Origin: Lithodes maja
Taxonomy: Eukaryota > Arthropoda > Malacostraca > Decapoda > Lithodidae
Reading direction: 5' to 3'
NCBI GenBank assembly: GCA_037953745.1
Contig: JBAKBP010000696.1
Location: forward strand, 124,001-188,000
Length of the DNA: 64,000 nt
Both the position numbers and the translations under genes were made by a program. The notes below the pieces were generated by a model, which did not search any database, had not been told where the DNA came from, and saw only the letters and a program-made list of their open reading frames with translations. Below, one piece after another: positions 22,594 through 33,688 of the stretch (the stretch's first letter is position 1; each line of letters opens with the position of its first letter).

Positions 22594-23550
22594 CACCGTA
22601 TGGTAGAAACGTGACCGATAAATTCATGAATCAATATACCCAATCTACAAAGAGACAGTATCAATCGCACTGGCAGTCCTTTACTTCTTGGATACTTAGA
22701 ACAGAACAAACCGCACCTTCGGTGGCTTTGGTTTTTCATTATTTAAACTATCTGTTCGAGCAGAAACGTCTATCTGTAGTAACGTTAAAAAATCACTTAA
22801 CAGCGATTAGGATGCCATTTTTTGACCTTGCAGGTCTAACCATACCACTAGCGGAGGAAACAGGTTTCATGAGAGCATGTTTTAAACTCCGCCCACCTCC
22901 CCGTCAGCTCATGCCTACCTGGTCTCTGGACAAGGCGTTGTCTTTACTTCATTCCCGTCTGTACCAAAATACTGCAGATTTTGACTTACTTTTAAAAAGG
23001 GCAGTATTCCTTATGGCTTTGGCTACCGGGAACAGGGTATCTGAGCTGGCGGCGATGAGCAACACACCTAATTGCATAAGGTTTGGTAGGCTCAATGAGT
23101 TCAATGAGTCACTTTGCACCTTCCCCGGGGTTCATCGCCAAAAATGAACACAGTGAACACGTGTTTTCAGAGTTCACGGTGCCGGCGTTGAAAAGGGGAA
23201 AAGTGCACCATAATTTATGTCCAGTGCAAGCTCTAACCAAATATTTGAGAGTAGCACCTCTGAATCAACAGGGTGCTTTATGGGTAGCAAGTACGGGCAA
23301 ACGCTTAATGAAACGTAAACTAGCTTCTCTCCTAGTCGAAGTCATTAAAGAGAGTAATCCCGGCGTCGTGGGAAGAGCCCACGATTTACGCAAATGGGCG
23401 GCCTCTTTGCGTTTCCTTAAGAATTTTTCTGTTGAGGACATAGCGTCCACGCACCTATGGTCCTCTAATCATACGTTTTTGACTCGATACCTTTCAGTAG
23501 CTCTAGACAGACCTTCCATGCCATGTATAGCTTTAAGGCAGAGGGTCTAG
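22566..23550 (+). pseudogene. DIRS-T1 tyrosine recombinase (single frameshift)
   Basis: ATG at 22566 overlaps the RT stop by 28 nt in the -1 phase. N-terminal SAM-like part: NQYTQSTKRQYQSHWQSF, HYLNYLFEQKRLS, LKNHLTAIRMPFF. Catalytic boxes: ALATGNRVSEL (first Arg), AHDLRKWAASL (HxxR) and HTFLTRYLSVAL (Tyr). A 1-nt length difference from T2 near 23095-23115 shifts phase, so the frame ends at 23147 and the C-terminal half continues at 23083-23550 in another phase. It would integrate the circular cDNA by site-specific recombination. Confidence 0.9.
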
Positions 23551-24249
23551 GTGACCTCTAAGTCACTTATTGTTTAGATTAAGAAAAGAGGGGGGTGGGG
23601 GTGGGTGCAGTCAGTGTAACATAGGACAACCTAGACCCCGCCGAAGTATGTGTATGGAGCATACGAGCTGTGATACTGTATGTAGGTGTTGTGATATAAC
23701 ATTTCTCTGTAGTATTCATTACAGGAAATTGTGCTAAAGTACAATAGTAGTAAAACAACAATTCTTGTTGTAAGTAGTTTTGCCTGTGAAGCAATATAAT
23801 TTTAAGAAAATCTCAGTAGTTGCGACTGCGAATTTTATTTTTGATGTAAGTACTTCTGCATAAGTACAAGAGTTCAGTACTTCTGCGAAAGTACAAGAGG
23901 TCATTTTATGTTTGGGTATATTTTTAGGAATATATCCACTAGTTTAATGGGGTTTATATGTGCACATGTAGACTTATAAGTTTTTATTTTTCACCACTTA
24001 CTTTAAGTGGAGTGCCTTCTTAACTAGCAGATCTGTGTTCAGAGTTAACCCTTTTTATTCAAGCAGGCTTCTTCGAAGCATGCTCCTGCTTGTACCCCTT
24101 TTTGAATATACAGTATATGCTGTATAAAGTTTATGCGCAAAAATATATCTTTTTTACAAAATAAGAATACTATGTGGTTGTTTGATTATCTGCTTTTGCT
24201 AGAGTTATGATATGATTACGAATGTCCCCCTCCAGTCTTAGATATCAGG
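23551..24249 (+). other. DIRS-T1 3' region
   Basis: Non-coding. It contains two short hairpins, AGTACTTCTGCATAAGTAC and AGTACTTCTGCGAAAGTAC (about 23848-23895), and an inverted pair around TTCGAA (AAGCAGGCTTC to CTCCTGCTT, about 24062-24092). Both are conserved in T2, so they may matter for RNA structure or 3'-end formation. Confidence 0.6.
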
Positions 24250-24356
24250 CATAATCGTCAATGATGGAGGGGCCACTAATAAATTATAGGTTTGACTCCT
24301 GCAAGGAGATAAAAGAAAACCTAATATTTAGTAGTGGCCCCGTAATCATTGACGAC
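24250..24356. repeat. DIRS-T1 internal complementary region
   Basis: AGGCATAATCGTCAATGATG to CACTAATAAAT is the complement of the outer left end; TATAGGTTTGACTCC to TAGTAGTGGCCCCG is the complement of the outer right end. The two abut, as in a circle junction. Confidence 0.9.
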
Positions 24357-24428
24357 TGGGGCCCTCCCGACCATCCCCTGCCCATTCGTTGATGTATTAA
24401 GGATTTTGGTTTACTTGATATGTCAGTG

Positions 24429-24783
24429 AAGAAGGAAGTATGACGCCTGAAGTCAGCGTCTGGTCAAATATCCACACAAGTACATCCACGAGTATATGGA
24501 AAGCTTATGAATAGTTATTCTTATTTTCTTTTTATTTATTATTTGTTACAAAGTTTTTTCGTAGGGAGAACCCAATTTCATAATGACAGAACCATGAGTG
24601 AGGTTGCGTGCGCTCATGATGAAGGCTCCTCAAATTTGTTATGCTCTGCTCGGTAGATTCAAACTACGGTAAATGAGCGTTTGAAGAGGAGGCCTTATGT
24701 AATAGGCATTATCGTCAATGATTACGGGGCCACTACTAAATATTAGGTTTTCTTTATCTCCTTGCAGGAGTCAAACCTATAAT
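24429..24783 (-). repeat. DIRS-T1 right inverted terminal repeat
   Basis: Complement of the left repeat, plus about 45 outer nt (ATTAGGTTTTCTTTATCTCC to CAAACCTATAA) found elsewhere only in the internal complementary region. Confidence 0.9.
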
Positions 24784-24912
24784 ATAAGCTAGGTTAGGCC
24801 ATTTTTTTGCGTATAAAAAAAACGCGCCAAAATCCAGAGAATTCGATATTTTAGCCGGGTTCGGGGTTGGCGTTGGCGTGAAGGTTTAAATGGACCGAAG
24901 TTCGAGGGTTAA

Positions 24913-25582
24913 CCCAGTAAGACCCAGCGTCGCACGTGATGCGTCGGCAGTGTTTGATCACCAACTCCCAGCGACGCATCACGTGCGTCCGACATATAAA
25001 AAACACTTACGTGGCTCGTAAGGTAGGAAATGGCGGGAGAATAGGAGGGGGAGGTACCGTAGTGTGTGTGGGAGCCGGGCCAGTAGGTGTGAGCGGGCCG
25101 AGACAGCCGCGCGGCTGGTGGTGGTGGGCTTAGTGGGGATACTTGATACTTTACACCCTTAGTTCACCACCACTTTGAACCTTCATTACTCCGGTCGTAT
25201 GGGAGCTAGAGGCTTGAGATTTATGTGAGACACTCCTTAGGATGTATGCCGTACAATGCCATACTCAGTTTTTACCCTAGTGCTCCCGGGCGGGTGGTCA
25301 TGCGGGGGAGACGAACTTTCGACCCCCCCCCCCCCCCCCAAATGACCGAAATGATTTTTTTTTTATTTTTTTATTCATTTCTCACCATTCTCTTCCATTT
25401 TGGCTCAACAAATTTTTTGAGGCTCCTCCCCCCCCCCCAAAAAAAATGTCCGAGGTGATTTTTTTTTTTTTTTTTTTCATTTCTCATCCTTGTCTTCCAT
25501 TTTAGCAAACAAAAAAAAAAGAAGTGAAAATGGCTTGGGACTGGGGTGAACAAAATATTATAACTAGCCGGGGCTCAACGGG
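24913..25582. mobile_element. TTAA-flanked piggyBac-like MITE with hairpin
   Basis: TTAA lies at 24909-24912 and 25583-25586. The outer ends are CCCAGTAAGACCC and, on the other strand, CCCGTTGAGCCCC. Near the left end GCACGTGATGCGTC (about 24933) pairs with GACGCATCACGTGC (about 24973). Two long homopolymer blocks follow: C-run then T-run near 25323-25365, and again near 25430-25475. No ORF is credible; the MITE class is inferred from TTAA and the CCC start. Confidence 0.6.
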
Positions 25583-25709
25583 TTAATATAAAAAAAAAAA
25601 AAAAAAAATTGACGATAGACATATTTTGATTGCATTTTTGGAAAGTGCTTGAAAAAAACTTGTTGTTTCATATAAAATAACCTACTGACGTCACTGAAAC
25701 TTCTATTAA

Positions 25710-27710
25710 CCCTCCGACCCCGGCTAGGGAATATCGTGACTGTACTTTGTGTCCGGGGGTTTTCAGGAATTTTGGTCCCTGTTGATTCACATGTTACTCC
25801 TGAAATACATTACACAAAGTTATAAAAAAAACAGAAAAATGTAGCACAAACCTTCATGTGTAGAATGCCGTTGAGTAGAGGTCTCTAGCCCAAGTGATTG
25901 CATAATGGTGAGCGCGGGAAGTGGAGTGATTTTTATGCGTGAAAATCATCCCGCGTTCGGATGCGTCGCCTTTGCCCAGGCCCCGGCTCGGCTAACCTAC
26001 TGTTTTCTTAGCCACTCGTCGCGCAAAACCTTTTACCTCCCGGAGGCGATTTTATGTATTGATAGTGATGTTATTATAGTTATTTGGAGTCCAATTATAT
26101 AAAATATGTTTATTAGGCTATGATTGTAACAAATATTTCACATTTTCACTCGATACCGTAGTTTTTATGAGTAATTGAGGTAGGTTATTGTTATATTAGG
26201 CACTGATTATTCGTTATCACAGGTGTTTATTATACTTTGGCCATCTAATATTATGTCATGTGTCACTTTCACTTAGTTATATGCTTTGTAAACGTTTTAT
26301 ATACAATTTATTGTGTCTTTGTTCACTTATTTATATATGTTTTCATAATACATGATTTTTTTATCACAATACACCTGTACATTGTTTTATTTCCACTTGT
26401 TGCCTATATACATACATATTGTCAGTCTTTGGTACTTTCACTATGATTATTAGTTAGTACTCCTGCTTGCTGTGGTATTCAGCAAAGCACGGTATAGTAC
26501 ATAGTGACACCTGGCACTCCACACACTGCATGGTGGTCTTTTTGTGCTTCCTCGGCCTCACCTGGCTGTTCCAGCAGACATGGCACCGCCTTCTGCTAAT
26601 GGTGACTCCATCTCGTTCCAGAGGCAGGTAACCGTGCTTGTGCACATTTACATACTGTGCACACTGCAGGCGGTCCTGAACGGGGCGCCCAGGTTGTGCC
26701 ACTGCCCTCTGTGGAGCTAGAGCGGGGGCAGCACGCCCACGAACTTTGGCGGCGCGCACCCTAGGGCGGCCAGGAGCACGACGGCGCCCAGGCCCAGCCC
26801 GGCGGCCAGCCCGGCGGCCAGGGCGGCCAGGAGCACGACGGCCCTGGGCAAAGCGTCTGGGTTGAGGGTCGTCGATGTCCATAAAGTCGTCGTCATCGTC
26901 GTTGTCGTCAGAGCTGTCATCTTGCCCTGACGGTGGACCCAGGTAATCATGGCCAGAGTCATCTGTGAGGTGCCCTTCTTCTTCAGAGCCCCCCTCATAA
27001 TCTCGCGGGGAACGAATGATGCGTGGGCGGCGTGTAGGTCGGCGAGGTGGGGAAGGAGTGGGTAAATAGGCCGAAAGTGGGGGGTCCTCAACCCTAGGGA
27101 GTGCTGGTGGTGGTGGGGAAGAATGGCGGGAGCCTGGGGCAACTTGGGTGGCGTGGGTAGATAAGGAAGACAATGGCGGGTCAACCTCAGCCTCCCGCTC
27201 AGCCTCACTATCATCACTTTCATCGTCATGGTCAAATCCACTAAAAAAGGCGTATCTTTCATGGATTTCGTCTAGATCGTCAAAATCTTCAATATAGTGA
27301 GACTGATAAGACTCGGAGCTATCACTACCCAACTCATCAACACTATTTTGGCCTTCACCACGTTCATAACTCCTCAAAGCTATCTCAATACCTCCGGGAG
27401 TCAACGCATCTTGTACGTGCCTTTGCGTTAGGGCGCGACGAACATGGGCAGGCGTCGAAGGGAGCGTAGAATCGGACACAAGGGAATAACTTTTTGGGCT
27501 AGTATCCATGTTGGCGGCAGGGTAGAGACTGTTTTGGTGGCGTACATGCTGTCTGGTGGCGTCGCCTAGCGACGCCTGGTGACCACGGAGCGAAATTTTT
27601 ACGCGCGCCATTCGAAAGCACACACGCAAGCAATGGTACAGTGTTGTACCACCCGGGTTCCTCGGGCCAAAAAAAAATGGTACACACGTGTACCACCCGG
27701 GGTCGAAGGG
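25710..27710 (-). mobile_element. piggyBac-like element with the transposase core missing
   Basis: The block is bounded by TTAA at 25706-25709 and 27711-27714. The terminal repeats are CCCTCCGACCCCGG on the left and CCCTTCGACCCCGG on the right (complement), one mismatch in 14. It contains one minus-strand ORF (26454-27629) with piggyBac N- and C-terminal features but no catalytic domain. At 2.0 kb it is shorter than a usual piggyBac. The left 200 nt resemble the left end of the 63290-63781 MITE. Confidence 0.8.
26454..27629 (-). CDS. piggyBac-derived protein: acidic N-terminus joined to C-terminal zinc finger
   Basis: Open for 391 codons. Starts are possible at 27629, 27611 (MARVKISLRG) or 27509 (MDTSPKSYSL); the last resembles the usual piggyBac start. 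The N-terminal third is acidic with SSESYQSHYIEDFDDLDE and a D-rich run near residue 240 (NDDDDDFMDIDD). Then comes an Arg/Gly/Pro-rich stretch with GRP units like AT-hooks (residues about 255-300). The last 60 residues hold LQCAQYVNVHKHGYLP, CHVC, CVEC, and CTIPCF with YH: the Cys/His-rich finger that ends piggyBac transposases and binds DNA ends. The DDD catalytic core, several hundred residues, is absent with the frame preserved. It could act only as a DNA-binding regulator, or be an expressed relic. Confidence 0.7.
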   Translation of the reverse strand: MRVCFRMARVKISLRGHQASLGDATRQHVRHQNSLYPAANMDTSPKSYSLVSDSTLPSTPAHVRRALTQRHVQDALTPGGIEIALRSYERGEGQNSVDELGSDSSESYQSHYIEDFDDLDEIHERYAFFSGFDHDDESDDSEAEREAEVDPPLSSLSTHATQVAPGSRHSSPPPPALPRVEDPPLSAYLPTPSPPRRPTRRPRIIRSPRDYEGGSEEEGHLTDDSGHDYLGPPSGQDDSSDDNDDDDDFMDIDDPQPRRFAQGRRAPGRPGRRAGRRAGPGRRRAPGRPRVRAAKVRGRAAPALAPQRAVAQPGRPVQDRLQCAQYVNVHKHGYLPLERDGVTISRRRCHVCWNSQVRPRKHKKTTMQCVECQVSLCTIPCFAEYHSKQEY

Positions 27711-27714
27711 TTAA

Positions 27715-28264
27715 GTGCGAAGCCGAACAATGTTAGAAAAACATAACTTTTTTTTAGTTCGCATCACTTTTATCAAAGATTATATATTTTCTTTTGGGTT
27801 TGCTAGTATAATATTGTAGATTGGCCTTTCCTCTTTCTATCGAAATATAATAGATTGTACTAAACGTATTTCCTGTTGCTGAAAATTTACATAGAATGAA
27901 TATTTTGGTTATGTATGTAATCTATGTATATAATCAGGCACATACCCCATAGCTGGGGGTGGCCGACTTGATACAGAGCTTGAACAGAAACAACAAAACA
28001 TAAAAACAAAACAATAAATAAATATATGTATACATATAACACACATATCTACTGTAGGTCGCCCAGAAGACCGACAGACCAAGGATCACTAGGGACCTCC
28101 AGCACTCCCCCGGTCCCAGACCTTCTGGAGAGGTTCTGGTCTCAGCAGGCAGACACACAGCGAAGCTCACCACCACAATGCCTGCCCACCTTACTTCCAG
28201 GCATGGCCCTTCACAACATAGACTAGCTCCTAGGGCCAGGCGCCCGACGGACTATTTAGTCCAA
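27715..28264. other. Interval without recognised features
   Basis: AT-rich to 28050, then a GC-richer stretch (about 28050-28250) with short ORFs that match nothing I recognise. It ends where the LINE poly-A tail (a T-run on this strand) begins. Confidence 0.5.
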
Positions 28265-28280
28265 TTTTTTTTTTTTTTTT

Positions 28281-29475
28281 CTATGTGATTGAAAGATACA
28301 AAAGGCAGAGCCAGAGTTGGAAGAGTGACAGGGCCAAAATCAAGGGACGTTCGAGCCAAAATGCCTGGACACAAGGAGCTTGAAGCAATTTAAGCCATAG
28401 GAAGAGGGAAAGACTGATTCTGGGAGAGTTCCAGAGCTCAGATGTTGAATAGAAGAAAGATTGAGAATAACATTTCACTCTAGGGATGGAAAGTTACACA
28501 GAGTAGGGGTGAGATTGAGTTGCAAGATGGGTGCTACGAGCTATATGAAGAAGGGGTGGTATACACCCAGAGAGCTCTGTGGAACACTGATTACTGTAAT
28601 AACGGTAGAATAGTGAGAGAGATGCAACATTGCGGCGAAGGGAGAGAGACTGCAGAGAATTGGTGAGAGGATGTGAGTTAATGAGACGGTAGGCTTTCTT
28701 TTCTACTATGTCCAGAAGTGCTGTGTGAGAGGATCCTCCCCACACATGTGAACAATACTCAATACATGGACGCACTGTGCCCCTGTACAGAGCAAGAAGC
28801 TGCGCAGGGGTAAAGAACCCCCAGAGGCGGTTGAGTACACCCAGCTTCTGGGAAGTTGTTTTAGCAAGAGTGGTAATATGATTTTTAGAGAGATCAGAAG
28901 AAAAAGAAACACAGAATATTAAGAGAAGATGAAGGGTTAATTTGTATGTTGTTGAAGAGTAAGTCATAGTTTTCTGGAAGGGGGCCATGAGTAGACAGAT
29001 GGAGAAATTGAGTTTTGGAAGCATTGAAAGTAACAAGGTTTTCTCTACCCCAATTAAAGATAGTAGAGAGATCAGAAGATAGGTGCTTTATGGCCTCCTT
29101 ACATGATTTTTGGAGTTCTTGCTGTGAATGATGTTGTGGAAGGCTAGTTGAATAGTGTAATGTAGAGTCGTCAGCATATGAGTGAATGGGGCTGGAGGTG
29201 CAGTTGAGAAGGTCATTAATGAATAATAGGAAGATAATTGGAGATAGGACAGAACCCTGAGGAACACCAGAGTTGATAGGTTGAGGAAGTGAACGGTGGC
29301 CATCTACAACTGCAGCTATGGAACGGCCGGAAAGGAAATTAAAGACAAAGGCACAGATGGAAGGATAGAAACCGAAGGAGGGTAGTTTGGAAATGAGGGA
29401 TTTGTGCCAGACTCTATCGAAGGCTTTCGATATGTCTAGCGCAACAGAGAAAGTCTCACCGAAATCCCGAATAGG
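28281..29475 (-). pseudogene. LINE RT, palm to C-terminus
   Basis: In order on the minus strand: RDFGETFSVALDISKAFDRVWH (motif A), INSGVPQGSVLSP, IHSYADDSTLHYS (motif C, YADD intact), GRENLVTFNASKTQFLHLS, then after a frameshift near 28900 TSQKLGVLNRLWGF, GTVRPCIEYCSHVWGG and RRNVASLSLFYRYYSNQC. The last part (28281-28478) carries the SELWNS box in another phase. Reverse transcriptase for target-primed integration; dead because of the frameshifts and upstream insertions. Confidence 0.85.
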
Positions 29476-29479
29476 TATA

Positions 29480-29686
29480 GGTAGCGCCAACGAACTTGAC
29501 AATAATCTGGACCCACTAACTTCTTATAACTCACAATGAATGACAGCAATCGGGCTGAAATTTTTATCATTTGGGAAGAGTCCACCAGGAAATAGGTGTG
29601 GAAATTTACAGCCAGTTTGCTCAAAGTCCTTTTGAGTTACGAAGAGGTCAGGGGTCGAGATAATTGTCAAGTTCGTTGGCGCTACC
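29480..29686. mobile_element. 207-bp MITE with 24-bp inverted ends, TATA duplication
   Basis: The ends GGTAGCGCCAACGAACTTG (29480 on) and their complement (to 29686) match over 24 nt. TATA flanks both sides (29476-29479, 29687-29690). Collapsing it restores the LINE codons around IPIRDFGE. No ORF. TA-containing duplication is compatible with a Tc1/mariner or other DDE family; the class is not decided. Confidence 0.75.
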
Positions 29687-29730
29687 TATAGTAAGATAAG
29701 AAAGAAGATCACCAGTAGAGTGACCCTTAA

Positions 29731-30919
29731 CCCCTTAAAGGCGAGCTGTGTGTAATGAACACCCTACCGCCAGGCGACGATATTAGGCCTCATTCTCGCC
29801 TAAAATCGTAATTTTACGATAAATATCGTTATTACTTATTCATATGCGCCTATTTTACATTTAATATGAAGATATTAACAAGTAACAGCAATAAAACGTG
29901 GGAATAGTGTTTAGAGGGTCAAAATCGCGAATTATTGCCGACCGTTCATTCATGAAATCTGAGGCGGACGCGACGTACACCCTCCCTCTTTCGAGCCTAG
30001 AGGCACACTGAGGCTCTCACTCTCATTCTCTTTCACACCACACCTTAGAACCGGATTGGAGATGTTGGCGCGGTAAATAAACCGATAAACAAGGGAATAC
30101 GAGGAAAAATAGGTGATAATTGAAGGGGGGAAGGGGGGGATTTTGACACATGTGGAGGAGTGATAGAAGGTATGGAGGGGAATTATCTCACTTAAACACC
30201 ACTTCTTTTGTTTTCAGTGTTACTGGGGCCAATTAACCCAGCAGCTGCGGGAAGACTCTTTAAGATCCTAGGCCTAAAAAAAAAAAATTTAAAACACCCC
30301 AGTGGCACTAAAAAAAAATCAATTGTCTTTAGGGGAGATAATTTCCCTCCATTACTTGCTACCTCTCCTACACATGTGTCCCAACCCCCCCTTTCCCCTC
30401 CTTCCCCCCCTTGTTCCCCCCTCCTCAATTATCAGGTATTATCTCTATTATTCCCGATATTTATAGAGTATTTTCGTGGGAGAGAGGGCAGAGGGTGGAG
30501 GAGTGTAACTCCGACCCTCCAAGCCAGTCTGAAAGCTCCCCTGGTCTCTCAGTGCCACACGAGACACGAGAGAGTGAGGGTGTTAGTTTCTCACTGCTCA
30601 AGGCCAGATTATGACCATGGGGCTAAAATATACAATTTTCACCAACCAATTGCTGTTACCACTTGTTTTATTGCTTTCCCATGTTCATATGTTCATATTA
30701 AAAGTAAAATAGGCGCATATGGATAAGTATTAATTATATATGTGGTAAATTAATGATTTTAGTGAGGAATGAATCAGAATACCTTCGCACCGCGGGCACA
30801 TTCAAATACCATAGCTGCGCAGCTGCCGAGTTAAAAGGCTTTTTTTAGGCCTTACCTCTTAAGAGGATCGTCGCCTTTGCCCACCGAAACCTCTTAAGAG
30901 TGTTCTCTCCGTTCCCGGG
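29731..30919. mobile_element. TTAA element C (composite, 1.19 kb)
   Basis: Flanked by TTAA (29727-29730, 30920-30923) inside the LINE. The left half shares ATATGCGCCTATT and GGTCAAAATCG blocks with elements A and B. An inner part, about 30237-30830 between further TTAA sites, has the same family blocks in reverse orientation (AATAGGCGCATATGG near 30711). So a second family member probably inserted inside the first. No coding frame is convincing. Confidence 0.6.
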
Positions 30920-30974
30920 TTAAGGAAGCCATACTGGCGGTCTGAGAGTAGGTTATGGAAAGATAAATGCTTAA

Positions 30975-31595
30975 CCTAACAAGTGCGCATGGGGGTAATT
31001 GAAAACGTCCCCCTGTGCTGACGTATTTGAGGTGTTTCCGTCACTAAAATATTCATTGTACCATTAATAGCATTAATAATTATCCATATGCGCCTATTAT
31101 GGGTTGATTATAAAGGTATTAACCTGAAACAACAATAAAACGAGTGAAAACAGCGTTTGGATGGTCAAAATCGGAGATATAGCCCGCGAGTTGTATAATG
31201 TATGGGTGAGGCAAACTGCTTTCCCGCCAATTTCCCCCAAGGCCACTGAGACACAGTCGATCGATACTCTCTCTCTCTCTCTTGCACTCGCTTGCCATCA
31301 GTGATGACAACACCCTGCTTGCAACTCGCTAATGTTAGCACGAAAATATACCTCAGAATAAGGGAATAATAGGGAAAATAGGTGATAACTGAAGGAGAGG
31401 AGGAAAGTGGGGAAGGAGGGGAGGTAGAGGACTGAGATTTTGCATGGCCCAGGGGCCAAAAAAAAATAAAAAAATAAAAATAAAAAAAATCTTTTTTTTT
31501 CGATGTCAAAAGTTGATTTTTTATTTTACTTACTCTCAAGAGTCTTCCCGCAGTCCGCCGGGGGAACTCTTAAGAGTCTCCCCGCAGCTCCCGGG
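30975..31595. mobile_element. TTAA element A (621 bp)
   Basis: Flanked by TTAA (30971-30974, 31596-31599). Nearly identical to element B over its length, including a CT-repeat (31265-31283), the GGTGATAACTGA block, an A/T homopolymer block near 31455-31500 and the end GCAGCTCCCGGG. No ORF is shared. Probably a non-autonomous piggyBac-like element by its TTAA specificity; the terminal repeats are short and poor. Confidence 0.7.
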
Positions 31596-31599
31596 TTAA

Positions 31600-31805
31600 G
31601 AAATTTTGAGGTAAGAATAGTTTAAAAAACTTTAGAGATGCAAGAAATTAGAGCAATTGGACGATAGTTGGATGGTTGAGAGCGGTCACCCTTCTTTGGG
31701 ACAGGTTGAATGAGAGCAAACTTCCAGCAAGAAGGAAAGGCGTTAGAGGAGAGACAGAAACAGAAGAGTTTGCCTAGGCAGGGAGTCAGCATGGAAGCAC
31801 AGTTT
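31600..31805 (-). pseudogene. LINE RT N-terminal segment
   Basis: Minus strand: LKNCASMLTPCLGKLFCFCLSSNAFPSCWKFALIQPVPKKGDRS, then NYRPIALISCISKVF, the RT fingers of the split LINE. It joins the upstream piece through VVL/KNC across element B. Confidence 0.85.
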
Positions 31806-31809
31806 TTAA

Positions 31810-32292
31810 CCTCTGAAGTGCGCACGGGGGTAATTGAAAACCTCCCCCTGTGCTGACGTATTTGAGGTGTTTCCGTCACTAAAATATTCATTGTACCATT
31901 AATAGCATTAATAATTATCCATATGCGCCTATTATGGGTTGATTATAAAGGTATTAACCTGAAACAACAATAAAACGAGTGAAAACAGCGTTTGGATGGT
32001 CAAAATCGGAGATATAGCCCGCGAGTTGTATAATGTATGGGTGAGGCAAGCTACCTTCCCGCCAATTTTCCCCAAGGCCACTGCGACACAGTCGATCGAT
32101 ACTCTCTCTCTCTCTCTTGCACTCGATTGCCATCAGTGATGACAACACCCTGCTTGCAACTCGCTAATGTTAGCACGAAAATATACCTCAGAATAAGGGA
32201 ATAATAGGGAAAATAGGTGATAACTGAGGGATAGGAGGAAAGTGGGGAAGGAGGGGAGGTAGAGGACTGAGATTTTGCATGGCCCAGGGGCC

Positions 32293-32337
<45 letters not shown>

Positions 32338-32432
32338 CGATGTCAAAAGTTGATTTTTAATTTTACTTACTCAGGAGAGTCTTCCCGCAGTCCGCCGGGG
32401 GAACTCTTAAGAGTCTTCCCGCAGCTCCCGGG
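31810..32432. mobile_element. TTAA element B (623 bp)
   Basis: Flanked by TTAA (31806-31809, 32433-32436). Sister of element A: same order of blocks, CT-repeat at 32101-32117, a long T-run at 32297-32337, and the end GCAGCTCCCGGG. Both A and B hit TTAA sites within one LINE frame. Confidence 0.75.
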
Positions 32433-32436
32433 TTAA

Positions 32437-33684
32437 GTACAACAGGAGGAACACCCTCCGGTCTGTCCGCCTTAGTATTAAGCCCAGAGAGGGTGGAAAG
32501 TACATCCTTGGAAGAGATTATAATATTAGGCATAAGTAAGAGAGAGGGGGGTGGAGAGGGAGGAGTAGCACCGTAATTTATCCAAAGTGGAGTTTTTAGC
32601 GAAAGTGTTAGCAAAGAGATCAGCTTTGTCAGAGAAAGAAGTGACGGTAGTGCCGTCAGAGCGGAAAAGGGGAGGGAAAGACGAAGAAGAATTTTTTGGG
32701 GAGAGGTTTTTGGCTAGATGCCAGAAGGTTTGGGAAGAGCTAGAGTTGGATAGTTCAGTGCATTTATTATTGATGAGAGAATGTTTGGCGAGTTCGAAGA
32801 ACAGATTTGGCTTGCTTCCGGGCAGAAACAGAAAGTATGAGATTTATGAGTTTGAAAGCGACAGTACTGTTTGAATACTTCCTCCTTATTGCGGACAGCA
32901 GTAGAACAAGCGTGAGTAAACCAAGATTTTTTTGCATTAGTCTGAGAGAAAGAAAAAGGAATGTATGCTTCCATGCCCGAGAGGATTACCTCGGTAATGC
33001 GTTCAGCACTCTCCAAGGGTCCCCGGCCACAAAAGCAAAAGTCCTTCCATGGGAAATCAAAGAAGTACTGCCAGAGAGACTCCCAGTCGGTAGCGCCAAA
33101 GTGCCACAGCGCCGCCGGCTAGGATTGGGTGGCCGTACTTGAGAGATAGGACAGGTGACAGAGATAAGTTTATGGTCGGAGGAGCCCAAAGGAGAAAAAA
33201 GATTTACAATATAAGCAGAAGGGTTAGAGCTTAGAAATAAGTCAAGAATGTTGGGCCAATCTCCGAAGCGATCCGGGATACAGGTGGGTTGCTGGACTAA
33301 CTGTTCTAGGTCATTTAGGATAGAAAAGATGCAGGCTTGTTCACCAGGTTGGTCAGTGGAAAGAGAGGAGAGCCATTTGCAGTGGTGAACGTTGAAATCT
33401 CCTAGGATGGAGATTTATACGAAAGGAGAGATGGATAGAATGTGTTCCACTATAGAAGTTAAATAGTCAAAGAATTTTGGATACGGTAGCCTGTAGAATT
33501 AGGGGAGAGATAGACAGCGCATAAATATTTAGTTTGAGAGTGATAAGAAAGCTTTAGCCAGAGAGTTGAGAAGAATCAAAGTTGGGAACACGAGAGAGAG
33601 AGAGCAAGATTGTAACATCCACCTTTGGCTTGAAACTGAGGATAGAGATAGTAGGAGGATACAGAGAAGGGTTTGCTGTCAGTA
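32437..33684 (-). pseudogene. LINE endonuclease C-terminal part and inter-domain region
   Basis: From the 5' side: ISILGDFNVHHCKWLSS (endonuclease GDFN motif, about 33395), CIPDRFGDWPNILDLFLSSNPSAY, LGSSDHKLISVTCP (SDH motif of APE endonucleases), AERITEVILSGMEAYIPF, KKSWFTHACSTAVRNKEE, and GATPPSPPP to GLNTKADRPEGVPPVVL. Two or more frameshifts and a stop near 33370 break it. The APE endonuclease nicks the target to prime reverse transcription. Confidence 0.8.
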
Positions 33685-33688
33685 GTCT

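Larger units (their letters stand above)
16102..24783 (+). mobile_element. DIRS-T1: nearly complete DIRS-type retrotransposon, copy 1
   Basis: The ends are inverted repeats (16102-16412 and 24429-24783) and an internal complementary region (about 24250-24356) joins the complements of both ends. Between them lie a 1.57-kb leader, gag, RT/RNase H, tyrosine recombinase and a 0.68-kb 3' region. The sister copy T2 (54216-62902) has the same layout throughout. T1 has nonsense and frameshift lesions in gag, one frameshift in RT and one in the recombinase. No target duplication is seen at the outer ends. Confidence 0.92.

Noticed and set aside
23848..23895. CRISPR-like or satellite repeats
   Set aside because: Only two short hairpin units, conserved in the sister DIRS copy; no array.
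16102..24783. DNA transposon with long terminal inverted repeats
   Set aside because: The interior encodes RT/RNase H and a tyrosine recombinase and has an internal complementary region, so DIRS fits and a cut-and-paste element does not.
30208..30726. 172-codon ORF as a host gene
   Set aside because: It spans homopolymer blocks and repeats of the TTAA family, has no motif and is not conserved between family copies.
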